The notes under the pieces were generated by a model. The model saw only the letters and a program-made list of their open reading frames with translations, was not told the origin of the DNA and did no database searches. Both the position numbers and the translations under genes were made by a program. From Acetobacter conturbans (GTDB lineage Bacteria > Pseudomonadota > Alphaproteobacteria > Acetobacterales > Acetobacteraceae): a DNA stretch of 64,000 nucleotides. Shown here piece after piece: positions 26,585 to 35,932 of the stretch (its first letter is position 1; every line of letters starts with the position of its first letter). The stretch spans positions 141,030 through 205,029 of the forward strand of contig NZ_WOSY01000008.1 of NCBI RefSeq assembly GCF_011516755.1, given 5' to 3'.

Positions 26585-27841
26585 ATGTCCGGTCAAACCA
26601 AAGAGTCTCTTCAAGCACTGCTCGCCCGGCGCAAGCCGGGACACGCCCTGGAAGCTCCATTTTATACGGACCAGGACATTTTTGACGCCGACATGAAGTA
26701 CATCTTCGGCCAACACTGGATCTATGTCGGTGTCGAACCCGACATCGCCGAGCCCGGCGACGCAATGGTCGTCAATATCGGCAAGTCTTCTGTCATCATC
26801 ACCCGTGACGATGATGGTGAAGTCCGCGCCTTCCACAATGTCTGCCGTCATCGTGGCGCACGGATGGTTCCTGAAGGCAAGACGATGATCGGGAACATCG
26901 TCTGTCCCTATCATTCATGGACCTACGGGTTGGATGGCGATCTGAAATTTGCCGAACATATGGGTGAGGATTTCGACCCCAAGTGTCGTGGCCTCAAGAA
27001 AGTCGCCATCCGTTCCATCGCTGGCCTGATCTTCGTCTGTCTGGCGGAGGAGCCTCCCGAAGATATCGAGGATATGGCACGTATCATGGAGGAGTATCTT
27101 GCTCCGCATGACGTCCGCAACACCCGCGTTGCTTTCGAGTCCGATCTCATCGAGATGGGCAACTGGAAGCTCACGATGGAAAACAACCGTGAATGCTATC
27201 ACTGCGGTGCGAACCATCCCGAACTGACGATCCCCTTGTTCGCCTATGGCTTCGGATATGCTCCCGGAACGCTGGACGATGAAGGTCAGCGCGACGCCGA
27301 CCGTTATGGGGAACTCGCCGTTGCGTGCCACGCACGATGGGAAGGCGAGGGCCTGCCCTCACGGGAGGTCGAGCATCTCGACGACCGCATCACCGGTTTC
27401 CGGACGGAACGTCTGCCCATTGACCGGTCCGGCGAAAGCCAGACGCTCGACACGAAAGCCGCCTGCCGCATCCCTCTCGGCGGACTCAAGGACAAATCGG
27501 TCGGAGGTCTGTCTTTCTGGACGCAGCCGAACTCCTGGCATCATTTTATGGGTGATCATATCGTCACCTTTACTGTCCTGCCGATTGACGCCGGACACAC
27601 GCTGGTCCGCACCAAGTGGCTCGTTCACAAAGATGCGGTCGAAGGAGTGGATTATGACCTGCAACACCTGACGGAAGTCTGGCAGGCGACGAACCAGCAG
27701 GACGCCGATCTTGTTGAAATTTCGCAGCAGGGTGCTGATGATCCGTCTTTCGAGCCCGGACCATACTCGCCTTACACGGAAGGTCTCGTTGAGAAATTCT
27801 CTGCCTGGTATATTGGTCGCATGAAGGCGGCGCTGGCATGA
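26585..27841 (+). CDS. gbcA: Glycine betaine monooxygenase, Rieske oxygenase component
   Basis: Demethylates glycine betaine to dimethylglycine and formaldehyde using O2 and electrons from GbcB. The 418-residue protein has a Rieske [2Fe-2S] site (Cys87-x-His89 in CRHRG, and Cys107-x2-His110 in CPYH) and a mononuclear iron site region (NNRECYHCGANHPEL with His206 and His211). Rieske oxygenases of other classes look similar; the match with GbcA rests on size and, strongly, on the gbcB-gbdR-dgcAB-etf neighbourhood. The gene has a GGGAAGGAAACG ribosome site, and its stop overlaps gbcB (ATGA). It opens the long betaine operon. Confidence 0.93.
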   Translation: MSGQTKESLQALLARRKPGHALEAPFYTDQDIFDADMKYIFGQHWIYVGVEPDIAEPGDAMVVNIGKSSVIITRDDDGEVRAFHNVCRHRGARMVPEGKTMIGNIVCPYHSWTYGLDGDLKFAEHMGEDFDPKCRGLKKVAIRSIAGLIFVCLAEEPPEDIEDMARIMEEYLAPHDVRNTRVAFESDLIEMGNWKLTMENNRECYHCGANHPELTIPLFAYGFGYAPGTLDDEGQRDADRYGELAVACHARWEGEGLPSREVEHLDDRITGFRTERLPIDRSGESQTLDTKAACRIPLGGLKDKSVGGLSFWTQPNSWHHFMGDHIVTFTVLPIDAGHTLVRTKWLVHKDAVEGVDYDLQHLTEVWQATNQQDADLVEISQQGADDPSFEPGPYSPYTEGLVEKFSAWYIGRMKAALA

Positions 27842-28944
27842 AAACAAGCGGTGTGTTTCCGGACCTGAATGCTCTCGCGACGGCTCCCCTCTGGGATCCG
27901 GAGCGGGACGACACTCTCATCTGTCAACAGGTGCGTGACGAGACGCACGACGTGAAGACGTTCGTATTCTCGGCTCCCGAACCACGCCGCTTTTCCTACA
28001 AACCGGGTCAGTTCCTGACGTTTTCTCTTCCCTGCGGCCCAGCCGGGGAAGAAATCAATCGCAGTTACACCATTTCCTCTGCGCCGACGCGACCGGACCG
28101 GGTGGCCATCACCGTCAAGCGCGTGGCGAAAGGTCCTGTTTCCAACTGGCTGCACGATACCATGCAGCCGGGAATGGAGGTGAAAGTCACCGGACCGGCG
28201 GGTGAATTCACCTGCGCTGACAGTCATTCCGGAAAATTCCTTTTTCTGTCGGGTGGCAGTGGCATCACGCCGATGATGTCCATGTCCCGCACGCTGTTCG
28301 ATCTCGGTGCCGGGGCGGACGTCGTGTTCCTCCATAGCGCCCGTAGCCCGAATGACCTTATCTTCGGTCGCGAGTTGGCGCTGATGGAACTGGCATGGCC
28401 TGCTTTCCGGTCAGCCACCATCTGCGAGGACGACACGCCTGCCGGACGCTGGCCCGGTTTGCGTGGGCGCCTTGTTGCGCCAATGCTGTCGCTCATCGCT
28501 CCGGATTTCCTTGAACGCGAAGTTTATGTCTGCGGTCCCGAGCCTTACATGGCGGCAGTCCGCACGCTGCTCGCGGATAGCGGGTTCGACATGACCTGTC
28601 ATCACGAGGAAAGTTTCGATTTTGCCACTCTGATGCAGGGTGAGTTGGAAGAGGCGTTCGCGGCTCCGGAGCCCGGCGAAAAAACCTACAAGGTGAGCTT
28701 CACCAAAAGTCGCCGCGATATCGAATGCGGTGCGGAAACGCACATTCTTTCCGCCGCCCGTGCGGAGGGGATGCGCGTGCCCGCTTCCTGCGGAAAAGGC
28801 CTGTGTGGAACCTGCAAGTGCAAGCTGGTCTCCGGCACGGTGGACATGAAACACGAAGGAGGCATTCGTCAGCGTGAGATTGATATGGGCATGATCCTGA
28901 TCTGTTGCGCGAAACCCACCAGTGACGTGGTCATCGAACGCTGA
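27838..28944 (+). CDS. gbcB: Glycine betaine monooxygenase reductase component
   Basis: Carries electrons from NAD(P)H to GbcA. The 368-residue protein has an FAD domain (RSYTIS-type motif as NRSYTISSAPT), a pyridine nucleotide domain (LSGGSGITPMMSM, VYVCGPEPYM) and a C-terminal plant-type [2Fe-2S] ferredoxin with Cys318, Cys323, Cys326 and a Cys at 356/357 (SCGKGLCGTCKC and ICCAKP). The domain order FNR-then-ferredoxin is that of GbcB. It overlaps gbcA by 4 bases; the GlxA-type regulator follows after 2 bases. Confidence 0.93.
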   Translation: MKTSGVFPDLNALATAPLWDPERDDTLICQQVRDETHDVKTFVFSAPEPRRFSYKPGQFLTFSLPCGPAGEEINRSYTISSAPTRPDRVAITVKRVAKGPVSNWLHDTMQPGMEVKVTGPAGEFTCADSHSGKFLFLSGGSGITPMMSMSRTLFDLGAGADVVFLHSARSPNDLIFGRELALMELAWPAFRSATICEDDTPAGRWPGLRGRLVAPMLSLIAPDFLEREVYVCGPEPYMAAVRTLLADSGFDMTCHHEESFDFATLMQGELEEAFAAPEPGEKTYKVSFTKSRRDIECGAETHILSAARAEGMRVPASCGKGLCGTCKCKLVSGTVDMKHEGGIRQREIDMGMILICCAKPTSDVVIER

Positions 28945-28946
28945 AA

Positions 28947-29960
28947 ATGGCCCTCCAGCCTGACCTTCTCCCGTTTCGTCGCTTCGGCTTCCTGACACTG
29001 GCAGGGTATTCGATGATTGCCATGAGCAACGCCATCGAGGCTTTGCGCATGGCGAATCAGCTTGCGGAAGAAGAGACCTATACATGGTCCGTTCTGTCGC
29101 TTGACGGTTTTCAGGTTGCATCCAGCAACGGGCTCTCGCTTGGACCGACCATTTCTGCAAAAACCGTCGGCGAACTGGACGTGATCTTCGTTTGCGGGGG
29201 AATGGATGTCCGGGCGGCGACCGGTGCACCGCTGCTCACCTGGCTGCGGCAGCAGGCGCGTCGTGGCATCGCTCTTGGCGCATTGTGCACGGGCACGTTC
29301 GCTCTGGCAGAAGCGGGCCTTCTCCGTGGTTACCGCTGCGCCATCCATTGGGAAAATCTCTCCTCTATCCGTGAGGAGTTTCCCGAAATCGATATCACGG
29401 ACGATCTGTTCGTGATCGACCGCAATCGGCTGACCTGCACGGGTGGTCTTGCGCCGCTCGACATGATGCTGCGAATTATCGCGACCCGCTTCGGTGCGGC
29501 GCGCGTGCGGGAAATCTCGGCGCAGTTCCTCGTGGAGCGCGACAGATCAGGCGATGAACGGCAGCCGGTGCCCGTGCCAGCCGGTGCTCCCGAAGCCATG
29601 ACCCGTGCTCTGCGCCTGATCGAGCGCGAAAGCGACCGTCCTCTCCGCATTGAGGAGATTGCGGACGCCGCGCATCTTTCCGTCCGCCAGCTGGAACGGA
29701 TTTTCCGCCGTCACGCCGGGGTGACGCCCGCCGCCTATCTCGTCGGCGTCCGGCTGGACCGCGCCCGCCGCCTGCTGCGACAGACCACCATGTCGGTTAC
29801 CGATATCGGTGCCGCCTGCGGTTTCGTTTCCAGTTCGCATTTCAGTTCCGCCTATCGCAGCCGCTTTGGCCGGCCGCCACGTGAGGAGCGACGTCGCACA
29901 GCGACGGTTGTTCCACCTTCGTTTTCCTCGCAGACCCGAACCATGGACACACCTGCATGA
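28947..29960 (+). CDS. gbdR: GlxA-subfamily AraC-type transcriptional regulator, GbdR-like
   Basis: A protein of 337 residues. The N-terminal DJ-1/PfpI-like sensor domain (FGFLTLAGYSMIAMSNAIEAL; CTGTFALAEAGLL) is followed by a C-terminal AraC domain with two helix-turn-helix motifs (EEIADAAHLSVRQLERIFRRH and VTDIGAACGFVSSSHFSSAYRSRFG). GbdR in Pseudomonas has this layout and activates the same catabolic genes in response to betaine and dimethylglycine. Here the gene sits inside the operon between gbcB (2-base gap) and dgcA (ATGA overlap), so it would be autoregulated if it controls the operon promoter. The symbol rests on context and family. Confidence 0.85.
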   Translation: MALQPDLLPFRRFGFLTLAGYSMIAMSNAIEALRMANQLAEEETYTWSVLSLDGFQVASSNGLSLGPTISAKTVGELDVIFVCGGMDVRAATGAPLLTWLRQQARRGIALGALCTGTFALAEAGLLRGYRCAIHWENLSSIREEFPEIDITDDLFVIDRNRLTCTGGLAPLDMMLRIIATRFGAARVREISAQFLVERDRSGDERQPVPVPAGAPEAMTRALRLIERESDRPLRIEEIADAAHLSVRQLERIFRRHAGVTPAAYLVGVRLDRARRLLRQTTMSVTDIGAACGFVSSSHFSSAYRSRFGRPPREERRRTATVVPPSFSSQTRTMDTPA

Positions 29961-32008
29961 CCGCGAACGTCGAAGCCCTGTTCAAGCCTTTACGGATCCG
30001 CAATCTGGTCATCCGCAACCGGGTCATGAGCACGAGCCATGCGCCCGGCTATGGCAAGGACGGAAAACCGCAGGAACGTTACCAGCTTTATCACGCGGAG
30101 AAGGCGAAGGGTGGTATCGGCCTGACCATGTTCGGCGGCTCGTCATCGGTCGCTCACGACAGCCCGGCCACACCGTGGAATCAGGTTTCTGTCGTTGATG
30201 ACAGTGTGATTCCCTATTTCCAGCAGTTCGCCGACCGTGTGCACGAACACGGCGCGAAGCTGATGATCCAGATCACCCATATGGGACGGCGCACACGCTG
30301 GGATACGGATGCCTGGCTGCCGGTCATCGGTCCGTCACCACGTCGTGAGCCCGCCTCCCGCTCCATGCCGAAGGAAATGGAGATCGAGGACATCCGCCGT
30401 GTCGTCAGGGCTTTTGCGGATGCCGCCCGTCGCTGCAAGGAAGGCGGTCTTGATGGGCTGGAAATCTCCGGCGCGCACGGCCATCTCCTCGATCAGTTCT
30501 GGAGCCCATCTGCCAACGACCGTGTCGATCAGTATGGCGGATCGCTTGAAAACCGGATGCGATTCGGGATCGAAGTGCTGACGGCTATTCGTGAGGCTGT
30601 GGGCGAGGATTTTGTCGTCGGTATGCGGATGTCGGGTGACGAGATTCTAAAAAACGGTCTTTCCCAGCAGGACTGCCTGACGATCGCCAGCGATTATGCG
30701 ACGCGTGGGCTGGTGGATTTCGTGAATGTGATCGGTGGTCAGGCGCGTGACGAGATGTCACATGCCGTCAGTCTACCCAACATGTCTTTCCCGGTTGCAC
30801 CGTTCCTGCATCTCGCCAGCGCCATTCGTCGGGAAGCCGATGTGCCGGTATTCCACGCCCAGCGCATCATGGATGTGGCCACCGCCGCCCGTGCCGTCGC
30901 GGAAGGGCATGTGGATATGGTCGCCATGACCCGCGCTCACATCGCCGACCCGCATATCGTCAACAAGCTGGCTGCTGGTCGCGCCGACGATATCCGTCAG
31001 TGCGTGGGGGCGGGCTATTGCATCGACCGGATCTATGTCGGCGGCGACGCGCTCTGTCTGCAAAACGCCGCGACGGGTCGTGAAGCGACCATGCCGCATG
31101 ACGTGCGGCCCACGACGGGCGCGAAGCACAGGGTTGCCATCATTGGCGGCGGCGTGGCCGGACTGGAGGCCGCCCGCGTCTGCGCCCTGCGTGGTCACAG
31201 CGTCGTGCTGTTCGAACGCGCGAATGAAACCGGCGGTCAGGTCAATCTGGCCGCAAAGGCGACATGGCGCGAGGCGCTGACCGGGATTGTCCGCTGGCTG
31301 GACGCGCAGGTGCGCAAGCTGGGTGTCGATGTCCGCATCGGCACCGACGCGACCACCGAAATGGTTCGTCTGGAAAAGCCGGATATCGTCATTGTCGCTA
31401 CGGGTGGCAGCGCCTGGCGCGGGGATCTCGAAGGGAGCGATCTGGTTCACACGACAGCGGATGTTCTGTCTGGTGCTGTCAATCCTTCGGGTAGCGTGCT
31501 CCTGTTTGACGAAATGGGACAGCACAATGCAGCCTCGGTTGCGGAAGTCATGGCCACACGCGGCTGTCTTGTGGAGATGGCGACGCATGATCGCCTGATC
31601 GCGCAGGAAGTCGGCACGACCAACCAGCCAATTCATCTGCGGGAGATGTACAAGCTCGGTGTGATGATGTCGCCCAACATGGAACTGCGTGAAGTGTCAC
31701 GCGAGGGCAACCGCCTTGTCGCAGTGCTGTGCAACACCATGACGGGAGAAGAGGAAGAACGCCTTGTGGACCATGTCATCGTCGAGTGCGGAACCCTGCC
31801 GCGTGACCCGCTCTACATGGAACTGAAGGAAGGTTCGGTTAATCACGGTCAGATTGACATTCCGACGCTTCTGGAAGGCAAGACGCAACCGGGCGTGAAA
31901 GAGTTAAAGAGCGGCGATTACGCCCTGTTCCGCATCGGGGATGCCGTGGCCGGTCGCAACATCCATGCGGCGCTCTACGACGCGCTTCGTCTCTGCAAGG
32001 ATTTCTGA
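29957..32008 (+). CDS. dgcA: Dimethylglycine demethylation protein DgcA
   Basis: A 683-residue protein in the trimethylamine-dehydrogenase/old-yellow-enzyme group. The N-terminal FMN barrel (FKPLRIRNLVIRNR, residues 9-22; GLEISGAHGHLLDQFWSP) is followed by a cluster region (Cys349, Cys355, Cys367) and an FAD/ADP-binding domain (VAIIGGGVAGLEAARVCA, 393-410). It would convert dimethylglycine to sarcosine and formaldehyde, passing electrons to DgcB/ETF. Compared with trimethylamine dehydrogenase, whose [4Fe-4S] ligands lie in a C-x2-C-x2-C-x12-C pattern, the second cysteine appears as Ala352. It overlaps the regulator gene by ATGA and is 2 bases from dgcB. Confidence 0.9.
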   Translation: MTANVEALFKPLRIRNLVIRNRVMSTSHAPGYGKDGKPQERYQLYHAEKAKGGIGLTMFGGSSSVAHDSPATPWNQVSVVDDSVIPYFQQFADRVHEHGAKLMIQITHMGRRTRWDTDAWLPVIGPSPRREPASRSMPKEMEIEDIRRVVRAFADAARRCKEGGLDGLEISGAHGHLLDQFWSPSANDRVDQYGGSLENRMRFGIEVLTAIREAVGEDFVVGMRMSGDEILKNGLSQQDCLTIASDYATRGLVDFVNVIGGQARDEMSHAVSLPNMSFPVAPFLHLASAIRREADVPVFHAQRIMDVATAARAVAEGHVDMVAMTRAHIADPHIVNKLAAGRADDIRQCVGAGYCIDRIYVGGDALCLQNAATGREATMPHDVRPTTGAKHRVAIIGGGVAGLEAARVCALRGHSVVLFERANETGGQVNLAAKATWREALTGIVRWLDAQVRKLGVDVRIGTDATTEMVRLEKPDIVIVATGGSAWRGDLEGSDLVHTTADVLSGAVNPSGSVLLFDEMGQHNAASVAEVMATRGCLVEMATHDRLIAQEVGTTNQPIHLREMYKLGVMMSPNMELREVSREGNRLVAVLCNTMTGEEEERLVDHVIVECGTLPRDPLYMELKEGSVNHGQIDIPTLLEGKTQPGVKELKSGDYALFRIGDAVAGRNIHAALYDALRLCKDF

Positions 32009-32010
32009 CC

Positions 32011-33906
32011 GTGCTTGGGAGGACAGGTCTCCTCGCCGCCGGGCTGGTCTGGGGCGCGGCAGGGGCGCTCGCAGTATCCGCCGTGCCAGCCGTCCGACGG
32101 TGGCGCAAGGGCAGACGAAACCCGAAGGACATGATCCGCGGGCTCGCCACCGTGCCACGGCGCTATATGGTGGACGTGCATCATGCGGTGCAGCGTCGGA
32201 AAGGCGCTGCACCCATGCATGCGCTTGTTGCGGGCGGCACGCTGGCCGGATCGGTGGTGCTGGCGGCTGGGGTGGTTCCGGCCCTGCGCGCGAGCCGTCT
32301 CTACTGGAGCGGTGCGGGGATGTTCTTCCTCGCGGCCCTCGGCGGAACATATCTGGTCTGGAAACGGCGCAACCCGAAGAAGCCCTCCTACCTCTCCGGC
32401 GGTAAGTTCCTCTGGCTGCCCAATGCCATGCTGGCATGGAACCTCGGTGGCGCGCTCGTGGCACTGGTACATGTCACGTTGCCTGAACAGAACAGCATCG
32501 CTCTCGTTCCGCTGGTCTTGATGGCCGCCGGTGGCGCGGGACTGGTCGTGCAGGTCGCGCGTGGCCCGATGCGGCATGCGTTCTCGGGTGTGACATGGCT
32601 GGCGGCCCATTCCCGGCCGGAGCGTTTCGGCGGTGGTCGCAGCACCGATCTGCGCCCGCTGGATCTTGCCGCACCCACGCTGGGCACACTCATCCCCGGT
32701 GATTTCGCGTGGAATATTCTGGCTTCTTTCGATGCGTGCATTGAATGTGGACGGTGCGAACAGCATTGTCCGGCCTTCGCAGCAGGTCAGCGCCTGAATC
32801 CAAAAGCCCTCATTCAAGGACTGGCGCTTTCCGCACGCGGAGAAAATGCCAGCGCCTATACCGGCTCGCCCGCGCCCAATGCACCGCCGACCGCAGGGCA
32901 GGGGAGCATGACCAGCGCGATCATCGGCGTGGATGCGATGATCCATCCCGATACGCTGTGGGCTTGCACCACCTGCCGATCCTGCGTCGAGCAGTGCCCG
33001 ATGATGATCGAGCATGTGGACGCCATCGTCGATCTGCGGCGCGGGCAGACGCTCATGCTGGGCGAGGTTCGTCCCGGTGCTGCGGATGCACTGCGCCGTT
33101 TGCGCGATACGGGGGAGTCCGGGGGCCGTCCATTGTCCGCCCGCGCCGATGGTCTGGCCAGTGAGAATGTCCCGGTTCTCACGCAGGATGGCGAGACGGA
33201 CGTGCTGCTGTGGCTCGGTGATGGCGCGTATGAACTGCGCTATGCCCGCACGCTTCGTGCCCTCGTGAAGCTGCTGCGTCTTGCGAGCGTGAATTTCGCC
33301 ATTCTGGGCGAGGCCGAACTGGATTGTGGCGATCTGGCGCGTCGTCTCGGCGATGAGGCGACGTTTCAGGATCTGGCCACGGAGGTTATCGGCACGCTGA
33401 ATAGCCGTCGTTTCCACCGGATCGTCACCGCCGATCCGCACGCGCTGAACGTGCTGAAAAACGAATATCCGGTGCTTGGTGGAAAATGGGAGGTGCTGCA
33501 CCACACCACGCTGCTCGACGAACTGGTCAGTAGCGGTCGCCTGAAACTCGATGCCCGCGATCTGCCTGCCGTCGCCTATCACGACCCCTGTTATCTCGGT
33601 CGGTACAACGGCGAGTTCGATGCCCCACGCCGTCTGCTCGCTGCGGCCTGCAAGACAACGGTCGAGATGGAGTGGCATGGCAGGCAGTCCATGTGCTGTG
33701 GTGGCGGCGGCGGCAATCCCGTCAGCGATGTCGATGCCGAACTGCGCATTCCCGACATCCGTATGGGGCAGGCGTCCGAGGTCGGTGCGGCGATTGTCGC
33801 GGTCGGTTGTCCGGGATGCACGGCGATGCTGGAAGGCGTGCCGGAGCCGCGTCCTGAAGTGAAGGACATCGCCGAACTCGTGCTCGAAGCTGTGGTGCCC
33901 GCATGA
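32011..33906 (+). CDS. dgcB: Dimethylglycine catabolism iron-sulfur protein DgcB
   Basis: A 631-residue membrane-bound iron-sulfur oxidoreductase. Four to five hydrophobic helices (about 5-25, 70-92, 100-117, 135-155, 162-183) are followed by two [4Fe-4S] sites (Cys243/246/249/253 and Cys319/322/325/329) and CCG-type heterodisulfide-reductase domains (HDPCYLGRYN; CCGGGGGNP). It probably passes electrons from DgcA and the ETF to the quinone pool. It starts with GTG at 32011, 2 bases after dgcA, with AAGGAT upstream. It overlaps etfA by 4 bases (ATGA). Confidence 0.9.
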   Translation: MLGRTGLLAAGLVWGAAGALAVSAVPAVRRWRKGRRNPKDMIRGLATVPRRYMVDVHHAVQRRKGAAPMHALVAGGTLAGSVVLAAGVVPALRASRLYWSGAGMFFLAALGGTYLVWKRRNPKKPSYLSGGKFLWLPNAMLAWNLGGALVALVHVTLPEQNSIALVPLVLMAAGGAGLVVQVARGPMRHAFSGVTWLAAHSRPERFGGGRSTDLRPLDLAAPTLGTLIPGDFAWNILASFDACIECGRCEQHCPAFAAGQRLNPKALIQGLALSARGENASAYTGSPAPNAPPTAGQGSMTSAIIGVDAMIHPDTLWACTTCRSCVEQCPMMIEHVDAIVDLRRGQTLMLGEVRPGAADALRRLRDTGESGGRPLSARADGLASENVPVLTQDGETDVLLWLGDGAYELRYARTLRALVKLLRLASVNFAILGEAELDCGDLARRLGDEATFQDLATEVIGTLNSRRFHRIVTADPHALNVLKNEYPVLGGKWEVLHHTTLLDELVSSGRLKLDARDLPAVAYHDPCYLGRYNGEFDAPRRLLAAACKTTVEMEWHGRQSMCCGGGGGNPVSDVDAELRIPDIRMGQASEVGAAIVAVGCPGCTAMLEGVPEPRPEVKDIAELVLEAVVPA

Positions 33907-35123
33907 ACGCCATCCGTCTCCGCCGCGACCCGCGTGCCGAACGGGCTGCCCGCCTTGTGCCGGGAAACGGGCGGCTGCGTTACGACATGAGCGCGACGCC
34001 GTATGAACGGATGACGTCGCCCTCCGGTCGTTTGCGTCGTGATCCGCGAGCCGAGCGGCAGCGGTTGCTGACGACGGGCCGTGACGGACGTGCGCGTCTC
34101 GTTCGATCCGGTCTTGTCGGGCAGATGACGGGAATCAGCACAGCCAGCGCCCGGACGGTGAAGAAAATCCGTGTTGAAAAGCCGGAATTTTTCATTGTTG
34201 TCGTGCCTGATCTGCCGGATGGTCGCCTCGACCGGGCCGACCGTCAGCTACTTGGTGCGGCCCGCAAGCTGGCTGATGGGGGGGAGGGGGCCATTGTGGT
34301 TGTTGGTGCGGCTGTTGATGCACCCTCGCTCGGGCAGGCCGGGGCGGATCGTATCCTGCCGCTTGCCGACGGCTCAGATCCTGATGCGCGGGTGGCAGAA
34401 CTGGTCGCCGTGATGGAAGCTTTGTCCCCCCGGCATGTTCTCATCCCGGAAAGCGAGGAGGGTGCCGATCTTGCCCGTCGCCTCGCGGCTCGGACGAGGC
34501 TTGGGCTCTTGCCGGGCATTGAGGTTCTGGGGCCGAAACAGGCCATTCGCCCTTGCGGTGCAGGGCGGCAGGAATGGGCGGGCGGCCTCGCACCCCTGAT
34601 GACGCTCGCGCCCGATCGTGTGCCTGCATGGCAAGGCGAGGAGCACGAAATCCTGCCGCTGGAGAAAACGCCCGTCCCATCAGGGCCGGTTCAGGCTCGC
34701 ATGAGGGTGGGTGCAATCCGTTCGCCTGATCCGGCCACCATGAATCTCGGCGATGCACCGTTCGTCGTCGCTGCCGGGCGTGGTGTGACGGATTTCGAGA
34801 GTTTTCGCGCTACGGTGAAGGCCCTGCACGCCACGCCGGGCGCAAGCCGGGTGGTTTGTGACAACGGTGACATGCCGCGCGCCACGCAGGTCGGTGCCTC
34901 CGGCACGATCCTCGACGCGCTGTGTTACGTCGCGATGGGCATTGCCGGTGCCCCCCAGCATCTTCAGGGGCTCGGACGTGTGGAGCATGTCGTGGCGGTC
35001 AACACCGATCTTCACGCCGCCATGGTCTCCCGCGCCGGTCTCGCCATTATTGCCGATGCACAGGCTGTCATGCCCGTTCTGTGCGAAATTCTTGCTGCCG
35101 AATATGGGGAGAAGCGGCCATGA
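33903..35123 (+). CDS. etfA: Electron transfer flavoprotein alpha subunit of the dgc system
   Basis: A protein of 406 residues. The C-terminal FAD domain is clear (AAGRGVTDFESF, ATQVGASGTILDALCYVAMGIAG, QHLQGLGRVEHVVAVNTD). The central ETF N-domain starts near residue 85. The first 80 residues are an unusual Arg-rich extension containing the segment RLRRDPRAER twice (about residues 5-14 and 43-52). ETF alpha subunits are usually 300-320 residues; longer forms occur next to dgcAB. It accepts electrons in dimethylglycine or sarcosine oxidation and passes them on through DgcB. Coupled on both sides by ATGA overlaps. Confidence 0.88.
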   Translation: MNAIRLRRDPRAERAARLVPGNGRLRYDMSATPYERMTSPSGRLRRDPRAERQRLLTTGRDGRARLVRSGLVGQMTGISTASARTVKKIRVEKPEFFIVVVPDLPDGRLDRADRQLLGAARKLADGGEGAIVVVGAAVDAPSLGQAGADRILPLADGSDPDARVAELVAVMEALSPRHVLIPESEEGADLARRLAARTRLGLLPGIEVLGPKQAIRPCGAGRQEWAGGLAPLMTLAPDRVPAWQGEEHEILPLEKTPVPSGPVQARMRVGAIRSPDPATMNLGDAPFVVAAGRGVTDFESFRATVKALHATPGASRVVCDNGDMPRATQVGASGTILDALCYVAMGIAGAPQHLQGLGRVEHVVAVNTDLHAAMVSRAGLAIIADAQAVMPVLCEILAAEYGEKRP

Positions 35124-35896
35124 AAGCGGTCATTCTTCTTTCCCTTGGCATTGATCCGGTCTCCGGGCGTCCGGCTCCCGTACCGGGTGAAATCCGGGCC
35201 ATCGGTCTGGCTCGCGCACTCGGTGCGACGCAGATGATCGGCCTGCACGCCGGTTCCGCCCGTTCGGTTCTCGCGGAGTATGGCGGCTATGGTCTCACGC
35301 AGATCGTGTGCCTGAAAGGTGGCGAAACCGATCCTGTGCAGGCACTGGCAGACGCCGTGAAGGGCAATTCTTTGTTCGCCGATGGTGCGCCGGATCTCGT
35401 GCTGGCGGCCTCCCGCGGGCGCGGTGGAAGCGATATGGGGCTGCTGCCGTATCAGCTCGCACAGGCGCTCGGCTGGCCTATCGCCACGGACATCGTCGCT
35501 CCACTGGAAGAGCCCACCGCCGTAGGAGAACTGCTGCTGGCGCAATCCCGTGCGAGAGGCGCGGTCAAACCCGTTTCCGTGATGCTCCCCTGCGTCATCA
35601 CTGTGCCTGACACAGCCCGGTGTGTTCCTGCTTTTGTGTTTGCCCTTCAGCGGACAACACAGATGGACGAGCAGACTGTTACGGTTCACTCTGCCCCGAC
35701 TGATGAAGGGGTAGGGGATAACGGTATGCTGCGTCCCTATCGCAGGCGTCCGAAACTGATTTCGGGCGCGTCGAAGGACAGCGGAGGCGGCCAGCTTATG
35801 GTCGATCCCGAGCCGCATGAAGCCGCGCGTGCGATCGTCACGCATCTTCGTGCACTGGGTGTTCTGCCCGATCCCGATCAGGCTCCCGAAGCCTGA
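35120..35896 (+). CDS. etfB: Electron transfer flavoprotein beta subunit of the dgc system
   Basis: A protein of 258 residues from the ATG at 35120, which overlaps the etfA stop. It has the ETF-beta Rossmann-like fold: VILLSLGIDPVSG start, EIRAIGLARALGATQMIGLHAG, and PDLVLAASRGRGGSDMGLLPYQLAQALGWP, the segment equivalent to the adenine-binding loop. The C-terminal half is divergent from the textbook ETF-beta. It pairs with the preceding alpha subunit. Confidence 0.85.
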   Translation: MKAVILLSLGIDPVSGRPAPVPGEIRAIGLARALGATQMIGLHAGSARSVLAEYGGYGLTQIVCLKGGETDPVQALADAVKGNSLFADGAPDLVLAASRGRGGSDMGLLPYQLAQALGWPIATDIVAPLEEPTAVGELLLAQSRARGAVKPVSVMLPCVITVPDTARCVPAFVFALQRTTQMDEQTVTVHSAPTDEGVGDNGMLRPYRRRPKLISGASKDSGGGQLMVDPEPHEAARAIVTHLRALGVLPDPDQAPEA

Positions 35897-35932
35897 TTAT
35901 CGAAGTTACAGACAAGGAAAGAGAACAGCGCA

